Shown here: positions 26,741 to 36,140 of the stretch, one piece after another
Layout: each line of letters starts with the position of its first letter
Numbering within the stretch: position 1 is the stretch's first letter
Origin: an uncultured Duncaniella sp.
GTDB lineage: Bacteria > Bacteroidota > Bacteroidia > Bacteroidales > Muribaculaceae
Length of the DNA stretch: 64,000 nucleotides
NCBI GenBank assembly: GCA_910586305.1
Contig: CAJUGS010000008.1
Location: 1-64,000, forward strand
Reading direction: 5' to 3'
Program-made: the position numbers and the translations under genes
Notes under the pieces: model-generated
What the model saw: the letters and a program-made list of their open reading frames with translations, nothing else
The model's database searches: none
Told to the model about the DNA's origin: nothing

Positions 26741-28836
26741 GCGTCCTGTGTGAGTTTTGAGAGGCGCTCCTCCAAGGCGAGTATCTCGTCGCGGAGGCGG
26801 GCAGCCTCGATAAATTCCATTTTCTTTGCTGCATCCACCATTTCCTCACGCCGTTTTGTGATAAGCTTCTGCAAGGCTTCCGACGACATATAGGGTATCA
26901 CCGGATCTGCTGCAATATCTACCTTCGGGCTATACTCCTCGGCATATGGCATAGCCGTGCTCTTACGTGAAGCCGGCAACTTCTGTTTGGGAGATCTGGC
27001 ATCGCGACCCGATGTGCGCACTGTTGCCACATCGTCCTCATCCTCAAGGCCTATGATGGCATTGCGTGCCTTGACAATAGCCTGTGGCGTTATACCGTGC
27101 TTCTCATTGTATTCGAGCTGGATGGTGCGGCGACGTGCAGTCTCGTCGATTGTCTGCTGCATTGAGTCGGTTATCTTGTCGGCATACATTATCACAGTGC
27201 CGTTGAGATTTCGCGCAGCACGTCCCACCGTCTGAGTAAGCGAGCGATGGTTGCGCAGGAATCCCTCCTTGTCGGCATCAAGAATGGCCACAAGCGACAC
27301 CTCGGGGAGGTCAAGGCCCTCGCGGAGAAGATTGACACCCACCAGCACATCGAAATCGCCGGCCCTGAGCCCGTCAAGAATTTTGATTCGGTCAAGAGTG
27401 TCGACATCGCTGTGGATATATGCGGTCTTTATGCGTAGACGCAGAAGATAGTCATTGAGTTCCTCGGCCATACGCTTGGTGAGCGTGGTTACGAGCACAC
27501 GCTCGTCGGCCTCTATGCGCCTGTTGATTTCCTCAAGCAGGTCGTCAATCTGGTTGAGCGACGGGCGGACGAATATCTGCGGGTCAAGCAGTCCGGTGGG
27601 TCGTATAATCTGCTCCACCACTACACCCTCACACTTCTCCAGTTCATAATCGGCCGGAGTGGCACTAACATATAGCACCTGCGGAGTGAGTCTCTCGAAC
27701 TCCTCGAATTTCAGCGGTCTATTGTCGAGAGCAGCCGACAGACGGAAGCCATACTCTACGAGATTAAGCTTGCGCGACAAGTCTCCGCCATACATGGCTC
27801 GACACTGCGGGAGGGTGACATGGCTCTCGTCAATTATAGTGAGGAAGTCTTTGGGGAAATAATCAAGCAGACAGAACGGTCGCATACCTGGCTCCCGGCC
27901 GTCGAAATATCTCGAATAGTTCTCTATACCCGAACAGTGGCCCACCTCGCGCAACATCTCCACATCGTAGCTGACACGCTCGAGCAGACGCTTTGCCTCA
28001 AGCTCCTTTCCCTCGCCGAAGAAACGGTTGTACTGTTCTCCGAGATCGAGCTCGATCTGTCCGATGGCTGTACCCATTCTCTCGGGTGAAGTGACAAACA
28101 GATTTGCCGGGAAAATCTGAAACACGTCGTGAGAGCCAAGCGAAGTGTTGTCGTCGGGGTGAAGGGTCTTTATCGACTCTATTTCGTCGCCCCAGAATGT
28201 CACTCTCACTATTATTTCCTCGTAGGCAAGACGTATGTCCACAGTGTCGCCTTTGACACGGAAAGTGCCACGTCCGAGCTCCACCTCGTTGCGCGAATAG
28301 AGAGCGCCCACAAGCGAACGCAGGAATTTATTGCGCGCCACCTTCTGTCCCACTTTTACCTGCACAACATTTGCATCGAAATCCTGAGGATTGCCCATGC
28401 CGTAGAGACACGACACCGATGAAACCACAATGACATCCTTCCTGCCCGAAAGGAGGGCCGACACGGTGGAAAGACGCAGCTTCTCGATTTCATCATTGAT
28501 CATCAGATCCTTCTCTATATACTTGTCTACAGTGGGGATATAAGCCTCGGGCTGGTAATAGTCGTAATAGGAGACAAAATACTGCACAGAGTTGTCGGGG
28601 AAGAAGTTTTTGAATTCCCCGTAGAGTTGAGCAGCCAGGGTCTTATTGTGACTGAGTATCAGAGTCGGTTTGCCGGTGCGGGCAATCACGTTGGCCATCG
28701 TGAATGTCTTGCCGGAACCGGTGACACCGAGCAGCGTCTGTGCTCTCTCGCCAGCATTGATTCCGGCTACAAGCTGGTCAATGGCCTGCGGCTGGTCGCC
28801 CGTTGGGCTATATTGTGAGGACAGGTGAAAATTCAT
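26737..28836 (-). CDS. uvrB: Excinuclease ABC subunit B
   Basis: 699 residues. Damage-verification helicase of nucleotide excision repair, loaded by UvrA and partner of UvrC. It shows Walker A GVTGSGKTFTMANV (about 38-51), the beta-hairpin region YYDYYQPEAYIP, Walker B DESHVTLPQ, helicase motifs LREGLDLPEVSLVAILDADK and QTVGRAARN, and a C-terminal UVR domain (about 650-690). The conserved start FHLSSQYSPTGDQPQAI fixes the ATG at 28836, which lies only 6 nt after a full promoter, so the mRNA is probably leaderless. No uvrA or uvrC is in the window. Confidence 0.97.
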   Translation of the reverse strand: MNFHLSSQYSPTGDQPQAIDQLVAGINAGERAQTLLGVTGSGKTFTMANVIARTGKPTLILSHNKTLAAQLYGEFKNFFPDNSVQYFVSYYDYYQPEAYIPTVDKYIEKDLMINDEIEKLRLSTVSALLSGRKDVIVVSSVSCLYGMGNPQDFDANVVQVKVGQKVARNKFLRSLVGALYSRNEVELGRGTFRVKGDTVDIRLAYEEIIVRVTFWGDEIESIKTLHPDDNTSLGSHDVFQIFPANLFVTSPERMGTAIGQIELDLGEQYNRFFGEGKELEAKRLLERVSYDVEMLREVGHCSGIENYSRYFDGREPGMRPFCLLDYFPKDFLTIIDESHVTLPQCRAMYGGDLSRKLNLVEYGFRLSAALDNRPLKFEEFERLTPQVLYVSATPADYELEKCEGVVVEQIIRPTGLLDPQIFVRPSLNQIDDLLEEINRRIEADERVLVTTLTKRMAEELNDYLLRLRIKTAYIHSDVDTLDRIKILDGLRAGDFDVLVGVNLLREGLDLPEVSLVAILDADKEGFLRNHRSLTQTVGRAARNLNGTVIMYADKITDSMQQTIDETARRRTIQLEYNEKHGITPQAIVKARNAIIGLEDEDDVATVRTSGRDARSPKQKLPASRKSTAMPYAEEYSPKVDIAADPVIPYMSSEALQKLITKRREEMVDAAKKMEFIEAARLRDEILALEERLSKLTQDA

Positions 28837-28842
28837 AACCTA

Positions 28843-28874
28843 CAAAGGTACAAAAAATCCGGAATAATATCAAA
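28843..28874 (-). promoter_or_regulatory. Promoter of uvrB-ygiQ
   Basis: On the minus strand TTTG (28874-28871), 20 nt, then TACCTTTG (28850-28843), with 6 nt to the uvrB ATG. Box sequences and spacing are a full match to the Bacteroidetes consensus. No SOS-type operator dyad is visible around it. Confidence 0.8.
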
Positions 28875-28903
28875 AATCTGATGTCCCAGTCATCAAAGGT
28901 CGA

Positions 28904-29073
28904 CTATTCCAGACAGACCGTGACATTCTTTACTCTGTCACCGACTATCGGATTGTCGGTTATGACAATCCATTTCTCATCTCCTATCATTGTTTCCTGA
29001 TGCCTGTCTACCTCCACTTCGGAGAGCGTGTAGCGTGAGAAATATGGTGTATAATTCTTTGAAACAAAGGCAG
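28904..29073 (-). pseudogene. Displaced C-terminal coding segment of the DUF6056 gene
   Basis: The annotated DUF6056 frame ends at 29008, but a different frame on the same strand stays open from about 29073 to a TAG at 28906-28904. It reads 56 residues with normal protein character, for example NYTPYFSRYTLSEVEVDRHQ and EKWIVITDNPIVGDRV. One added C in the CC run at 29074-29073 (minus strand) would join it to the upstream frame as ...VDSPAFVSKNY. This segment also explains why the gap between uvrB and this gene is otherwise empty. Confidence 0.65.
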
Positions 29074-30534
29074 GCTGTCAACATCTGTCTTGCGGATATT
29101 GTAGACAATCTTACTTATTTTCCTGTCAGCCGGAACTCTGATCCAACTGAAGCCCCGCGACGGGAAATGCATCATAGTCCACTCACGGTTGTGTTTCAAT
29201 ATATTCCGGTATACAAGCGAATCCACTATGACGGTGTTTTGGCTGCCATTATAATATGACTTGACCAAATCTCCACAATTCATATTCCAGATATGATATA
29301 CTGTCGTCATTGTCGGCTTTATATACCTTTTTAAATACTCGTTGACACTGATATTTTCAACTACGGCAAAATCTCGACATTCCTCAATACCTGCTTTCAT
29401 ATTCTCATGGTCTTTGTGATTTCTCACGCTATATGGTATCACATAGATCATTCCGGCAAGAAGCAGTACCGAACTACCCCCCCCTATTTTATTCAACAAA
29501 CTAATGCTCAACTTATTACACAGCACAATCGCTATTATTGTCGAATAGAATTCTATCGGAAATCTGGAATGACCACTATCATGGCGAGTCATTGTTACAA
29601 ATATAAATGATACTGCCACCGCGACACACAGAATCATATTTTCATGCAGAAATCCAAGCATGGCCGACCGTCGCCTTCCGCCTGCTAACACGCAAAATAT
29701 CATACCGGCAGCCAACACCAACGTAATGCGGACATCAGTCATAGCAATAAACGACCGCAGAAAAGAAAGCGCAGACGAAACAACCCCAGAAACATCATTG
29801 TAATGGAAAAAACGATATATGTTGAGCGGTGACAGACACAGACAGGCCGCTCCGGCAAAAAAGCCAATGAGCATCGAACATTTTCTTCTGTCCAACTTCC
29901 TAAAATCGGAAACGAAATAGGCTATCAGACCTGCACCCAACCCTACGACAAAGCCCTCGTTGGTCCATCCTGCCACAAAGCCGAACAAGGCCCATAACAA
30001 ACATTGGAAAACACTTGTCCTCCCATGTGTGACAGAAGTAACAGAACGATAGAACAACAGAATCAAGACCCCGACAAACAGATAGTTGCACACACCGCTC
30101 TTCCACAGACAAGCCTGAAAGAATCCGGGAACCACAAACCACAGGAGAAACGCCGACAAAATCATCAACGGAGGGACTTTGGCTTTATCGTCAGTGGCTG
30201 TAGAAGCCATGAGATAACACAGAAACATGAAACTGCACGAGGCCAGCAGATTAAAGACAGTCTTACTCAGCACGCTGTCAAACAAAGCCACCATGAGATG
30301 AGGGACAAAACGAGAAACGCCGGAAAATCTTTCGGTATAGGCCGACGGAAACCATTGTGTGTATGGATACCAGTTTACATCGTCAGGCGTACTGAAAAAG
30401 ACAAAATAAAAGTCGTCCTCATATAGCGGAGTATTGCTCACCACAAAGTAGAAACAAATCCACACGAAAAGAAGGATCACATACATTAATTTCGAATTGC
30501 TGTCAAAGAAAACCGCTCTGATTGGCCGTGTCAT
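29008..30534 (-). CDS. DUF6056 family membrane protein, apparently frameshifted near the C-terminus
   Basis: 508 residues from the preferred ATG at 30534 (MTRPIRAVFF); a longer frame to 30675 would overlap the recombinase start. It is a polytopic protein with about ten helices. The first helix is followed by NTPLYEDDFYFVF, the acidic extracytoplasmic motif typical of DUF6056 and reminiscent of GT-C glycosyltransferases (ArnT/PMT-like). A GT-C role, sugar transfer from a lipid donor in the periplasm, is plausible but unproven. A one-base deletion near 29073 seems to replace the true last 56 residues by an unrelated tail of about 20. No saccharide genes adjoin it. Confidence 0.7.
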   Translation of the reverse strand: MTRPIRAVFFDSNSKLMYVILLFVWICFYFVVSNTPLYEDDFYFVFFSTPDDVNWYPYTQWFPSAYTERFSGVSRFVPHLMVALFDSVLSKTVFNLLASCSFMFLCYLMASTATDDKAKVPPLMILSAFLLWFVVPGFFQACLWKSGVCNYLFVGVLILLFYRSVTSVTHGRTSVFQCLLWALFGFVAGWTNEGFVVGLGAGLIAYFVSDFRKLDRRKCSMLIGFFAGAACLCLSPLNIYRFFHYNDVSGVVSSALSFLRSFIAMTDVRITLVLAAGMIFCVLAGGRRRSAMLGFLHENMILCVAVAVSFIFVTMTRHDSGHSRFPIEFYSTIIAIVLCNKLSISLLNKIGGGSSVLLLAGMIYVIPYSVRNHKDHENMKAGIEECRDFAVVENISVNEYLKRYIKPTMTTVYHIWNMNCGDLVKSYYNGSQNTVIVDSLVYRNILKHNREWTMMHFPSRGFSWIRVPADRKISKIVYNIRKTDVDSLPLFQRIIHHISHATRSPKWR

Positions 30535-30668
30535 ATATCTGTGTTTTTTGTGCCGGATAAGTACCGACTGCAATAGTACATCTTTTTCCGGTAAATGTGT
30601 AATTTCGACAAGACAATTTCCCTGCATAGCAAGTATTATCCACTTACCAATAACATCAATCATAACGC

Positions 30669-31889
30669 ATGACATCAGTAAGAGTAAAGTTCAGACCTTC
30701 GACTGTTGAAGGCCGCGAGGGCAGAGTCTACTATCAGGTCATCCACGACAGAACAGTGAGACAGGTATCGTCCGTCCACCATATGCTTCCCTGCGAGTGG
30801 GACGAGGGACAATCGGACGCTATAGTGCCGGCCAATGACCCACAACGACGTATGCGCACACAAACGACGTGGAAGAAGATAAGACGCGATGTGGAACGAC
30901 TCAGCCGGATAGCACGCCGTCTTGAAATGGAACAAGAACAATATACGACCGACGAGGTCGTAGAAAGATTCACAACATATCTGTCGGAATATACCTTCCA
31001 GACCTTCATAAAGGGAATATCGCGTAGTCTCAGAGAAAACGGACAGATCCGCACTTCCGAAACCTACGCCTCGGCTCTTGTGAGCTTCACGAAATATCTA
31101 TGCGAGACCGGACTAAGCGAAGATATCCATCTGGACTGTCTGACACCCAGAATCATGCAGGGATATGAGGCGTGGCTCATGCGGAGGGGTGTCGTGAACA
31201 ACACGGTGTCATTCTACATCCGCATACTCCGAGCAGTCTACAACCGGGCTGTGGAAGAGGGCGACATAGAGGACCTCCACCCTTTCACCCGTGTCTACAC
31301 AGGTATTGGGAAAACAAAAAAGAGAGCGTTGCCTCTCAAAACCCTCCGCCACATCAGAAGACTCGACCTCTCGGGAAACCCGGCCATGGAATATGCGAGG
31401 GATATGTTCATGATGAGCTTCTTTCTCAGGGGCATGAGCTTTATCGACATGGCCTATCTGCGCAAGACCGACCTGCGTGACGGTTTCGTGACCTACCGCC
31501 GACGTAAGACAGGGCAACTTCTCACCATAGGCTGGACCGACGAAATGCAGCAGATGATAGACAAATATCCCGACAATCCTACCGAGTATCTCCTCCCGAT
31601 TCTGCGCAGGACCGATATAGACGAGCGACACAGCTACCGCAATACGAGCAACAATATCAACTCGGCCCTAAAGAAAGTGGCCAAAATGGCAGGAGTGGCC
31701 ACTCGTCTCACACTCTATGTGGCCCGCCACAGCTGGGCTTCGGTTGCAAAAAGCAAGGGAATTCCGCTGAGTGTGATAAGCGAGGGGATAGGACATAGTT
31801 CGGAGACTACCACAAGGATATATCTGGCATCACTTGAGACCTCGGTCGTCGACAAGGCAAACAGAGTGATTTTAAAGGCCACTGAATAA
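30669..31889 (+). CDS. Tyrosine site-specific recombinase (Bacteroidetes integrase type)
   Basis: 406 residues. The N-terminal arm-binding domain (about 1-95) is followed by a SAM-like core-binding domain (about 105-205) and a catalytic domain (about 215-400). Catalytic residues are FFLRGMSFIDMAYL (first Arg), RRRKTG (Lys), YVARHSWAS (second Arg and His, with Tyr at the usual HxxR His, common in this group), GHSSETTTRIYLAS (His and nucleophile Tyr385). Such enzymes integrate elements or invert promoter segments. No other mobile-element gene or tRNA is adjacent. A nested inverted repeat lies 87 nt downstream and may be its target or unrelated. Confidence 0.9.
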   Translation: MTSVRVKFRPSTVEGREGRVYYQVIHDRTVRQVSSVHHMLPCEWDEGQSDAIVPANDPQRRMRTQTTWKKIRRDVERLSRIARRLEMEQEQYTTDEVVERFTTYLSEYTFQTFIKGISRSLRENGQIRTSETYASALVSFTKYLCETGLSEDIHLDCLTPRIMQGYEAWLMRRGVVNNTVSFYIRILRAVYNRAVEEGDIEDLHPFTRVYTGIGKTKKRALPLKTLRHIRRLDLSGNPAMEYARDMFMMSFFLRGMSFIDMAYLRKTDLRDGFVTYRRRKTGQLLTIGWTDEMQQMIDKYPDNPTEYLLPILRRTDIDERHSYRNTSNNINSALKKVAKMAGVATRLTLYVARHSWASVAKSKGIPLSVISEGIGHSSETTTRIYLASLETSVVDKANRVILKATE

Positions 31890-31975
31890 AAGATTTTCAT
31901 AACAGCTGACAATACAATTCGGCAGCCTCTTTTAGAGAGTGCCTAATAACAAGTGTTAAACCAATAGTTCATTGA

Positions 31976-32054
31976 CATGAGTCGTATTCCGTCCTGGAAA
32001 GAAGTAGCATAGCTGCAGCTATGTGACCGATTGACGGGACGGAATACGATCATG
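31976..32054. repeat. Nested inverted repeat with a central 16-bp palindrome
   Basis: Outer arms CATGAGTCGTATTCCGTCC (31976-31994) and 32037-32054 are complementary over 18 bp with one bulged base (G31981). Between them (42 nt) is the perfect palindrome CATAGCTGCAGCTATG (32008-32023). No T or A tract follows either arm, so it is not a standard terminator. It lies between the recombinase stop and the cstA promoter. It could be a recombination site, a small non-autonomous repeat, or a protein-binding site. Confidence 0.75.
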
Positions 32055-32132
32055 AAAAAACGACGACTGCTGACATTGTATGTGTGGAATGTAGGATTTT
32101 ACATATAGGTAGGAAATCTCATTGTAAATTAT

Positions 32133-32140
32133 TATCTTTG
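32133..32140 (+). promoter_or_regulatory. Candidate -7 box for cstA
   Basis: TATCTTTG matches TAnnTTTG and lies 27 nt before the preferred ATG at 32168. No TTTG at 19-21 nt upstream. Its presence downstream of the alternative start at 32084 supports the later start. Confidence 0.5.
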
Positions 32141-32167
32141 CAGCCCACAAACAAACAATTTGCCTTA

Positions 32168-33628
32168 ATGACACCATTTCTGATAGCACTGGTGACGCTC
32201 ATAGCGGGATACTTCCTATATGGCGCACTGGTTGAAAAAGTATTTGCCACAGATTCCTCCCGGCCCACTCCGGCCAAGTCCATGGCCGACGGTATAGACT
32301 ACGTGGAGATTCCGACCTGGAAAGTTTTTCTGATACAGTTTCTCAACATCGCGGGCGTGGGTCCGATATTCGGAGCCATAATGGGTGTTATGTATGGTCC
32401 GGCGGCATTCATCTGGATTGTGCTCGGGACTATCTTTGCCGGCGCGGTCCACGACTTCGTCTCCGGCATGATATCCGTGAGAATGAACGGCAAGTCACTA
32501 CCCGAGATTGTCGGCAGTGAGCTGGGCCGAAAGGTTAAAGCCGTGATGAGTATACTGACGTGTGTATTGCTCTTGATGGTTGTAGCCGTGTTTGTGCGCA
32601 CTCCGGCCGGACTGCTCGCCACACTGACCCCCGAGCACCTGGATGTGACATTCTGGGCCGGATGCATATTCCTGTACTATATCCTTGCTACTCTGCTACC
32701 TGTGGACAAGCTTATCGGCAACCTCTATCCTCTTTTCGGGTTTGCCCTCCTGTTCATGGCTGCAGGCATCATGGGCTACATGATGTTCAACGGTATAGAG
32801 ATTCCCACCGGATTCGAGGCCGGTATGTACAACCGCCATCCCTCCGGAGACAATGCTCCGATACTCCCCATGATGTGCATATCAATAGCGTGCGGTGCAA
32901 TATCGGGATTCCATGCCACACAAAGTCCCATGATGGCAAGATGCTTGAAAAACGAGAGATATGGCCGACCTGTATTCTACGGAGCTATGATATCGGAGGG
33001 CATCGTGGCTCTGATATGGGCCGCGGCGGCCATAGCGTTCACAGGCGGATATGAGGGTCTGTCGGACTATATGGCTTCTAATGGTGCCGACGCGGGCCTG
33101 TTGGTACATGATGTGTGCGTGAAATGGCTCGGTACATTCGGGGGCATTCTCGCGATACTCGGTGTAATCGCCGCACCTATCACCACAGGCGACACAGCGA
33201 TGCGCAGCCTGCGCCTGGTGGTAGCCGACTATATAGGCCTGTCACAGACAAAATTCGCCAAACGGATGATGGTGACTCTGCCCATCGTGGCCATTTGCTT
33301 CGTGCTTCTTAATATCAATTTCGATGTGCTCTGGCGCTATTTTGCATGGTGCAACCAGACTCTCTCGATATTCACCCTGTGGGCCTGCACCGTATATCTC
33401 GCCCGCCACGGCAAGTTATATGCCATCACAATGATTCCGGCTATGTTCATGACATGGCTGTGTGTGACGTTTATATGCTATGCTCCCACGGGCGCATATA
33501 TGGAGGGAGTGGGTATTCCCCTTGCGGCAAGCCGTGTAGCAGGAGCAGTGGCCACGGCAGTGAGCACAGCGGTATTCTATATGTGGAAAAAAACTCTCTC
33601 ACCGGCCAATGTGGCAGTGAGAGAGTGA
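32168..33628 (+). CDS. Carbon starvation CstA family transporter
   Basis: 486 residues from the ATG at 32168, which begins MTPFLIALVTLIAGYFLYG, the family's first helix. The upstream-open frame from 32084 would put 28 polar residues before it. Family signatures include FLNIAGVGPIFGAIMG, GAVHDFVSGMISVR and AISGFHATQSPMMARC. CstA proteins take up pyruvate or peptides across the inner membrane under carbon limitation. This is the short Bacteroidetes form, compared with about 700 residues in E. coli CstA. It converges on the GH31 gene with only 6 nt between the stops. Confidence 0.9.
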   Translation: MTPFLIALVTLIAGYFLYGALVEKVFATDSSRPTPAKSMADGIDYVEIPTWKVFLIQFLNIAGVGPIFGAIMGVMYGPAAFIWIVLGTIFAGAVHDFVSGMISVRMNGKSLPEIVGSELGRKVKAVMSILTCVLLLMVVAVFVRTPAGLLATLTPEHLDVTFWAGCIFLYYILATLLPVDKLIGNLYPLFGFALLFMAAGIMGYMMFNGIEIPTGFEAGMYNRHPSGDNAPILPMMCISIACGAISGFHATQSPMMARCLKNERYGRPVFYGAMISEGIVALIWAAAAIAFTGGYEGLSDYMASNGADAGLLVHDVCVKWLGTFGGILAILGVIAAPITTGDTAMRSLRLVVADYIGLSQTKFAKRMMVTLPIVAICFVLLNINFDVLWRYFAWCNQTLSIFTLWACTVYLARHGKLYAITMIPAMFMTWLCVTFICYAPTGAYMEGVGIPLAASRVAGAVATAVSTAVFYMWKKTLSPANVAVRE

Positions 33629-33634
33629 ACCGGA

Positions 33635-36082
33635 CTACCGCAACGCTACGTCGACCTTTGTCCCGGAGTAGCCGATGTCTAAAGTCTTGCCGGTGTGCAT
33701 ATTCACGACACGGAATTTTCTCTCTGACAACATTCCCGGATATGAGCCTCTGCGGTCGGATATTGTGAGGGTATTTCTTTTTGCATCATACTCCATGTCA
33801 ATTACGGAGTACACGCCCTTCTTATAGTTGTAGTTGTCTCCCTCATCCTCGTAGAGCGTGAAGGTTCCGTCGGCACCGGGGTATACCTGTATTGTAAGAT
33901 TATCCCATGGCTTTTCGGAAGCATACTGCACATCCGGACCTATAGGAATGATGGCTCCGGCCCGTGCAAATACGGGGATTGACTTTATGGTGACAGGAAC
34001 GCTAACCTTGACACCGCCCTTGAATCGCTTGCCTGTAAAGAAGTCATACCAGTCGGTACCGGCAGGCAGATAAACATCTGTGGTCCTCTGTTGCAGGAAA
34101 TCAACGCCATCGGCCGCCGACGTGCCGTGGCCGGCTGAGGGCTTGTCCCAACCGGTATTCTCATCAATGTCAATCACTGTTTCGGGAGTATACTGTGCTT
34201 CGACGACAGGAGCGACAAGAAGCTGGCGGCCAAACATATACTCATCACGACAGTCATGACCGCGTCTGTCAGCAGGAAAATCCATCACAAGCGGACGCAT
34301 GAATGAGGAACGTCCGGCACTTACATCCCATGCCGTAGAATAGATATAGGGCAGCAGTGCATAGCGCAGCCTCACAGCCTCTTCGAGAGCGTCAAACACA
34401 GGCTCTCCCCTTTTTCCGAAATTGTATATCTCGCGAGGGCAGTCGGCACCGTGGGAGCGCATCATCGGTGTGAACACTCCCATCTGGGTCCATCTCACAG
34501 TGAGTTCGCGGAAAAGAGGGTTGTCATAAGCCTTCATATATGGAGTAGAATAGCTTGCGCAGAAGAAGCCTCCAAGGTCGGAATTGACATTTGGATTGCC
34601 TGTCATGGAGAAATTGAGCTGTGCCGGTATCTGCTTCCTCAGCATATCCCAGGAAGAGGCGACATCTCCGGTCCAGACATTACACCCGTATCGCTGCTGC
34701 CCCACCCATCCGGAACGAGTGAGGATGAAGACACGCCTGGTGCTGTCGGCAGCCAGCTGACGATCGTGGACACCGCCAACAGTGAGGAGAGGATATGCCC
34801 CTCTGACCGAACGGAAAGTACCGACACCGGTGGAGAAATCCATATTGTCATCATAATGGTCAGGCTCTGTAGAGTCCATCCACCAGCCGTCCATACCGAG
34901 ATCGGCCAGACGAGTGAGATTTTTCCAATATATATCTCGCGCCCTCTCGCTATAGGCATTGTAGACCTTCACACCCGATGGATAATCCATGCGCGGAGGC
35001 CAGTTGTCGGCTATACCCGATGCAGGCCATGTGGCAATGTCGAAAAGCAGTCCTTCCTCGGCAAGTTGCGCATATGGTTTGGTCTGTGGTCCGAACGACG
35101 ACCATATGGATATTATGATACCCGCGTTCATGCCGTGGATGGAGTCGACCATTTGGCGCGGACGGCTGAAATCGCTGTTCATGAACTCCATGGCATTCCA
35201 TAGGTAGTTGTTGCCCCAGTACTGCCAGTCCTGGATAATACCGTCGAGAGGCACACCGACCTCACGGTATCTGCGCACCACCCCGACTGTCTCCTCCTGG
35301 GTCTTGTAGCGCTCACGCGACTGCCAGAATCCATAGGTCCATAACGGAAACATAGGCACATCTCCTGTCAGCTCTCGAATCTCAGCGATAACTCCGTCCG
35401 AATCACCACCATACATAAAGTAATAATCCACATCCGGACCGACTTCGGAATAGAAGAGGAAAGTGTCACCCCTGTCACTGAATGTGGTGGGCGAATAGTT
35501 GTCCCAGAATATGCCATATCCTCTTGATGTCTGCATGAGCGGAATGCCGTCTTCTATATTGTTGGGGAACAAGGCACGTGTGAGCCCTCTCTGCGATAAC
35601 ATTCCGTGTTCGAGATTTCCGAGTCCGTAGACCGCCTCACCGGGTGTAATTGAAAATGTCTGCTCCACGGCTGTATCCTGCCGTCCGCTGTAGCTGACAG
35701 TCCGGAATTCGGGCTTGTTTTTCTCGGATGTGAGCAGTGAACCCTTGCGGGTGAAGAACGACACGAGACCGGTGTTTTTGTCTACGTCGACCTTCAAACG
35801 CTCCGATTCCATCACCACCTTCCGTGATGTCTCCTTATGAGATACTCTGATGTCGCCAGGATGTGAAATGACAGAATAACTGCCGTGCTGCTTGCCGCAA
35901 CCGTTCATTTTTTTTTCGACTCTCACAGTCGATGGGGTATAAAACGTGACTTCCAGCTCCATTCCGTCGTCCAACGTGGCTTTTAGACCATTGTTGCAGC
36001 TGATGAAGTCGGAAGAAAGTGCCGCCGGGCATACGCAGACCGACGCCACCAAGAGAAAAAGCACCTGTAACTTTGTTTTCAT
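33635..36082 (-). CDS. Glycoside hydrolase family 31, alpha-xylosidase-like
   Basis: 815 residues with a signal peptide (about 1-23). An N-terminal beta domain is followed by the barrel with GWWMDSTEPD (nucleophile Asp403) and WTGDVASSW (acid/base Asp473), then C-terminal beta domains (DUF5110-like, about 690-800). The WMDSTEPD form resembles the Cellvibrio/Bacteroides xyloglucan alpha-xylosidases more than plant or fungal alpha-glucosidases. It lacks the PA14 insert of BoGH31A. It would remove xylose from xyloglucan oligosaccharides. It is the last gene of the susCD operon and lies just behind a terminator-like hairpin. Alpha-glucosidase activity remains possible. Confidence 0.85.
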   Translation of the reverse strand: MKTKLQVLFLLVASVCVCPAALSSDFISCNNGLKATLDDGMELEVTFYTPSTVRVEKKMNGCGKQHGSYSVISHPGDIRVSHKETSRKVVMESERLKVDVDKNTGLVSFFTRKGSLLTSEKNKPEFRTVSYSGRQDTAVEQTFSITPGEAVYGLGNLEHGMLSQRGLTRALFPNNIEDGIPLMQTSRGYGIFWDNYSPTTFSDRGDTFLFYSEVGPDVDYYFMYGGDSDGVIAEIRELTGDVPMFPLWTYGFWQSRERYKTQEETVGVVRRYREVGVPLDGIIQDWQYWGNNYLWNAMEFMNSDFSRPRQMVDSIHGMNAGIIISIWSSFGPQTKPYAQLAEEGLLFDIATWPASGIADNWPPRMDYPSGVKVYNAYSERARDIYWKNLTRLADLGMDGWWMDSTEPDHYDDNMDFSTGVGTFRSVRGAYPLLTVGGVHDRQLAADSTRRVFILTRSGWVGQQRYGCNVWTGDVASSWDMLRKQIPAQLNFSMTGNPNVNSDLGGFFCASYSTPYMKAYDNPLFRELTVRWTQMGVFTPMMRSHGADCPREIYNFGKRGEPVFDALEEAVRLRYALLPYIYSTAWDVSAGRSSFMRPLVMDFPADRRGHDCRDEYMFGRQLLVAPVVEAQYTPETVIDIDENTGWDKPSAGHGTSAADGVDFLQQRTTDVYLPAGTDWYDFFTGKRFKGGVKVSVPVTIKSIPVFARAGAIIPIGPDVQYASEKPWDNLTIQVYPGADGTFTLYEDEGDNYNYKKGVYSVIDMEYDAKRNTLTISDRRGSYPGMLSERKFRVVNMHTGKTLDIGYSGTKVDVALR

Positions 36083-36088
36083 GAGTTC

Positions 36089-36140
36089 AAAAAATAAAGT
36101 GGACAGAGCTTCGCAGTAGACCCACCGTGAAACTCTGTCC
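36089..36140 (-). terminator. Intercistronic terminator-like hairpin between GH5 and GH31
   Basis: Read leftwards, GGACAGAG (36140-36133) pairs with CTCTGTCC (36108-36101) around a 24-nt loop. ACTTTATTTTTT (36100-36089) follows. The T run ends only 6 nt before the GH31 ATG at 36082. It looks like an intrinsic terminator or mRNA-stabilising 3' end that would lower GH31 expression relative to the upstream genes. Confidence 0.65.

Noticed and set aside
30669..32054. Integrated element or genomic island at the recombinase
   Set aside because: No tRNA target, no flanking direct repeats and no relaxase, phage or plasmid genes; neighbours on both sides are ordinary chromosomal genes.
31976..32054. 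Intrinsic terminator for the recombinase gene
   Set aside because: The stem is strong but no T tract follows on either strand, and the loop itself is a perfect palindrome.
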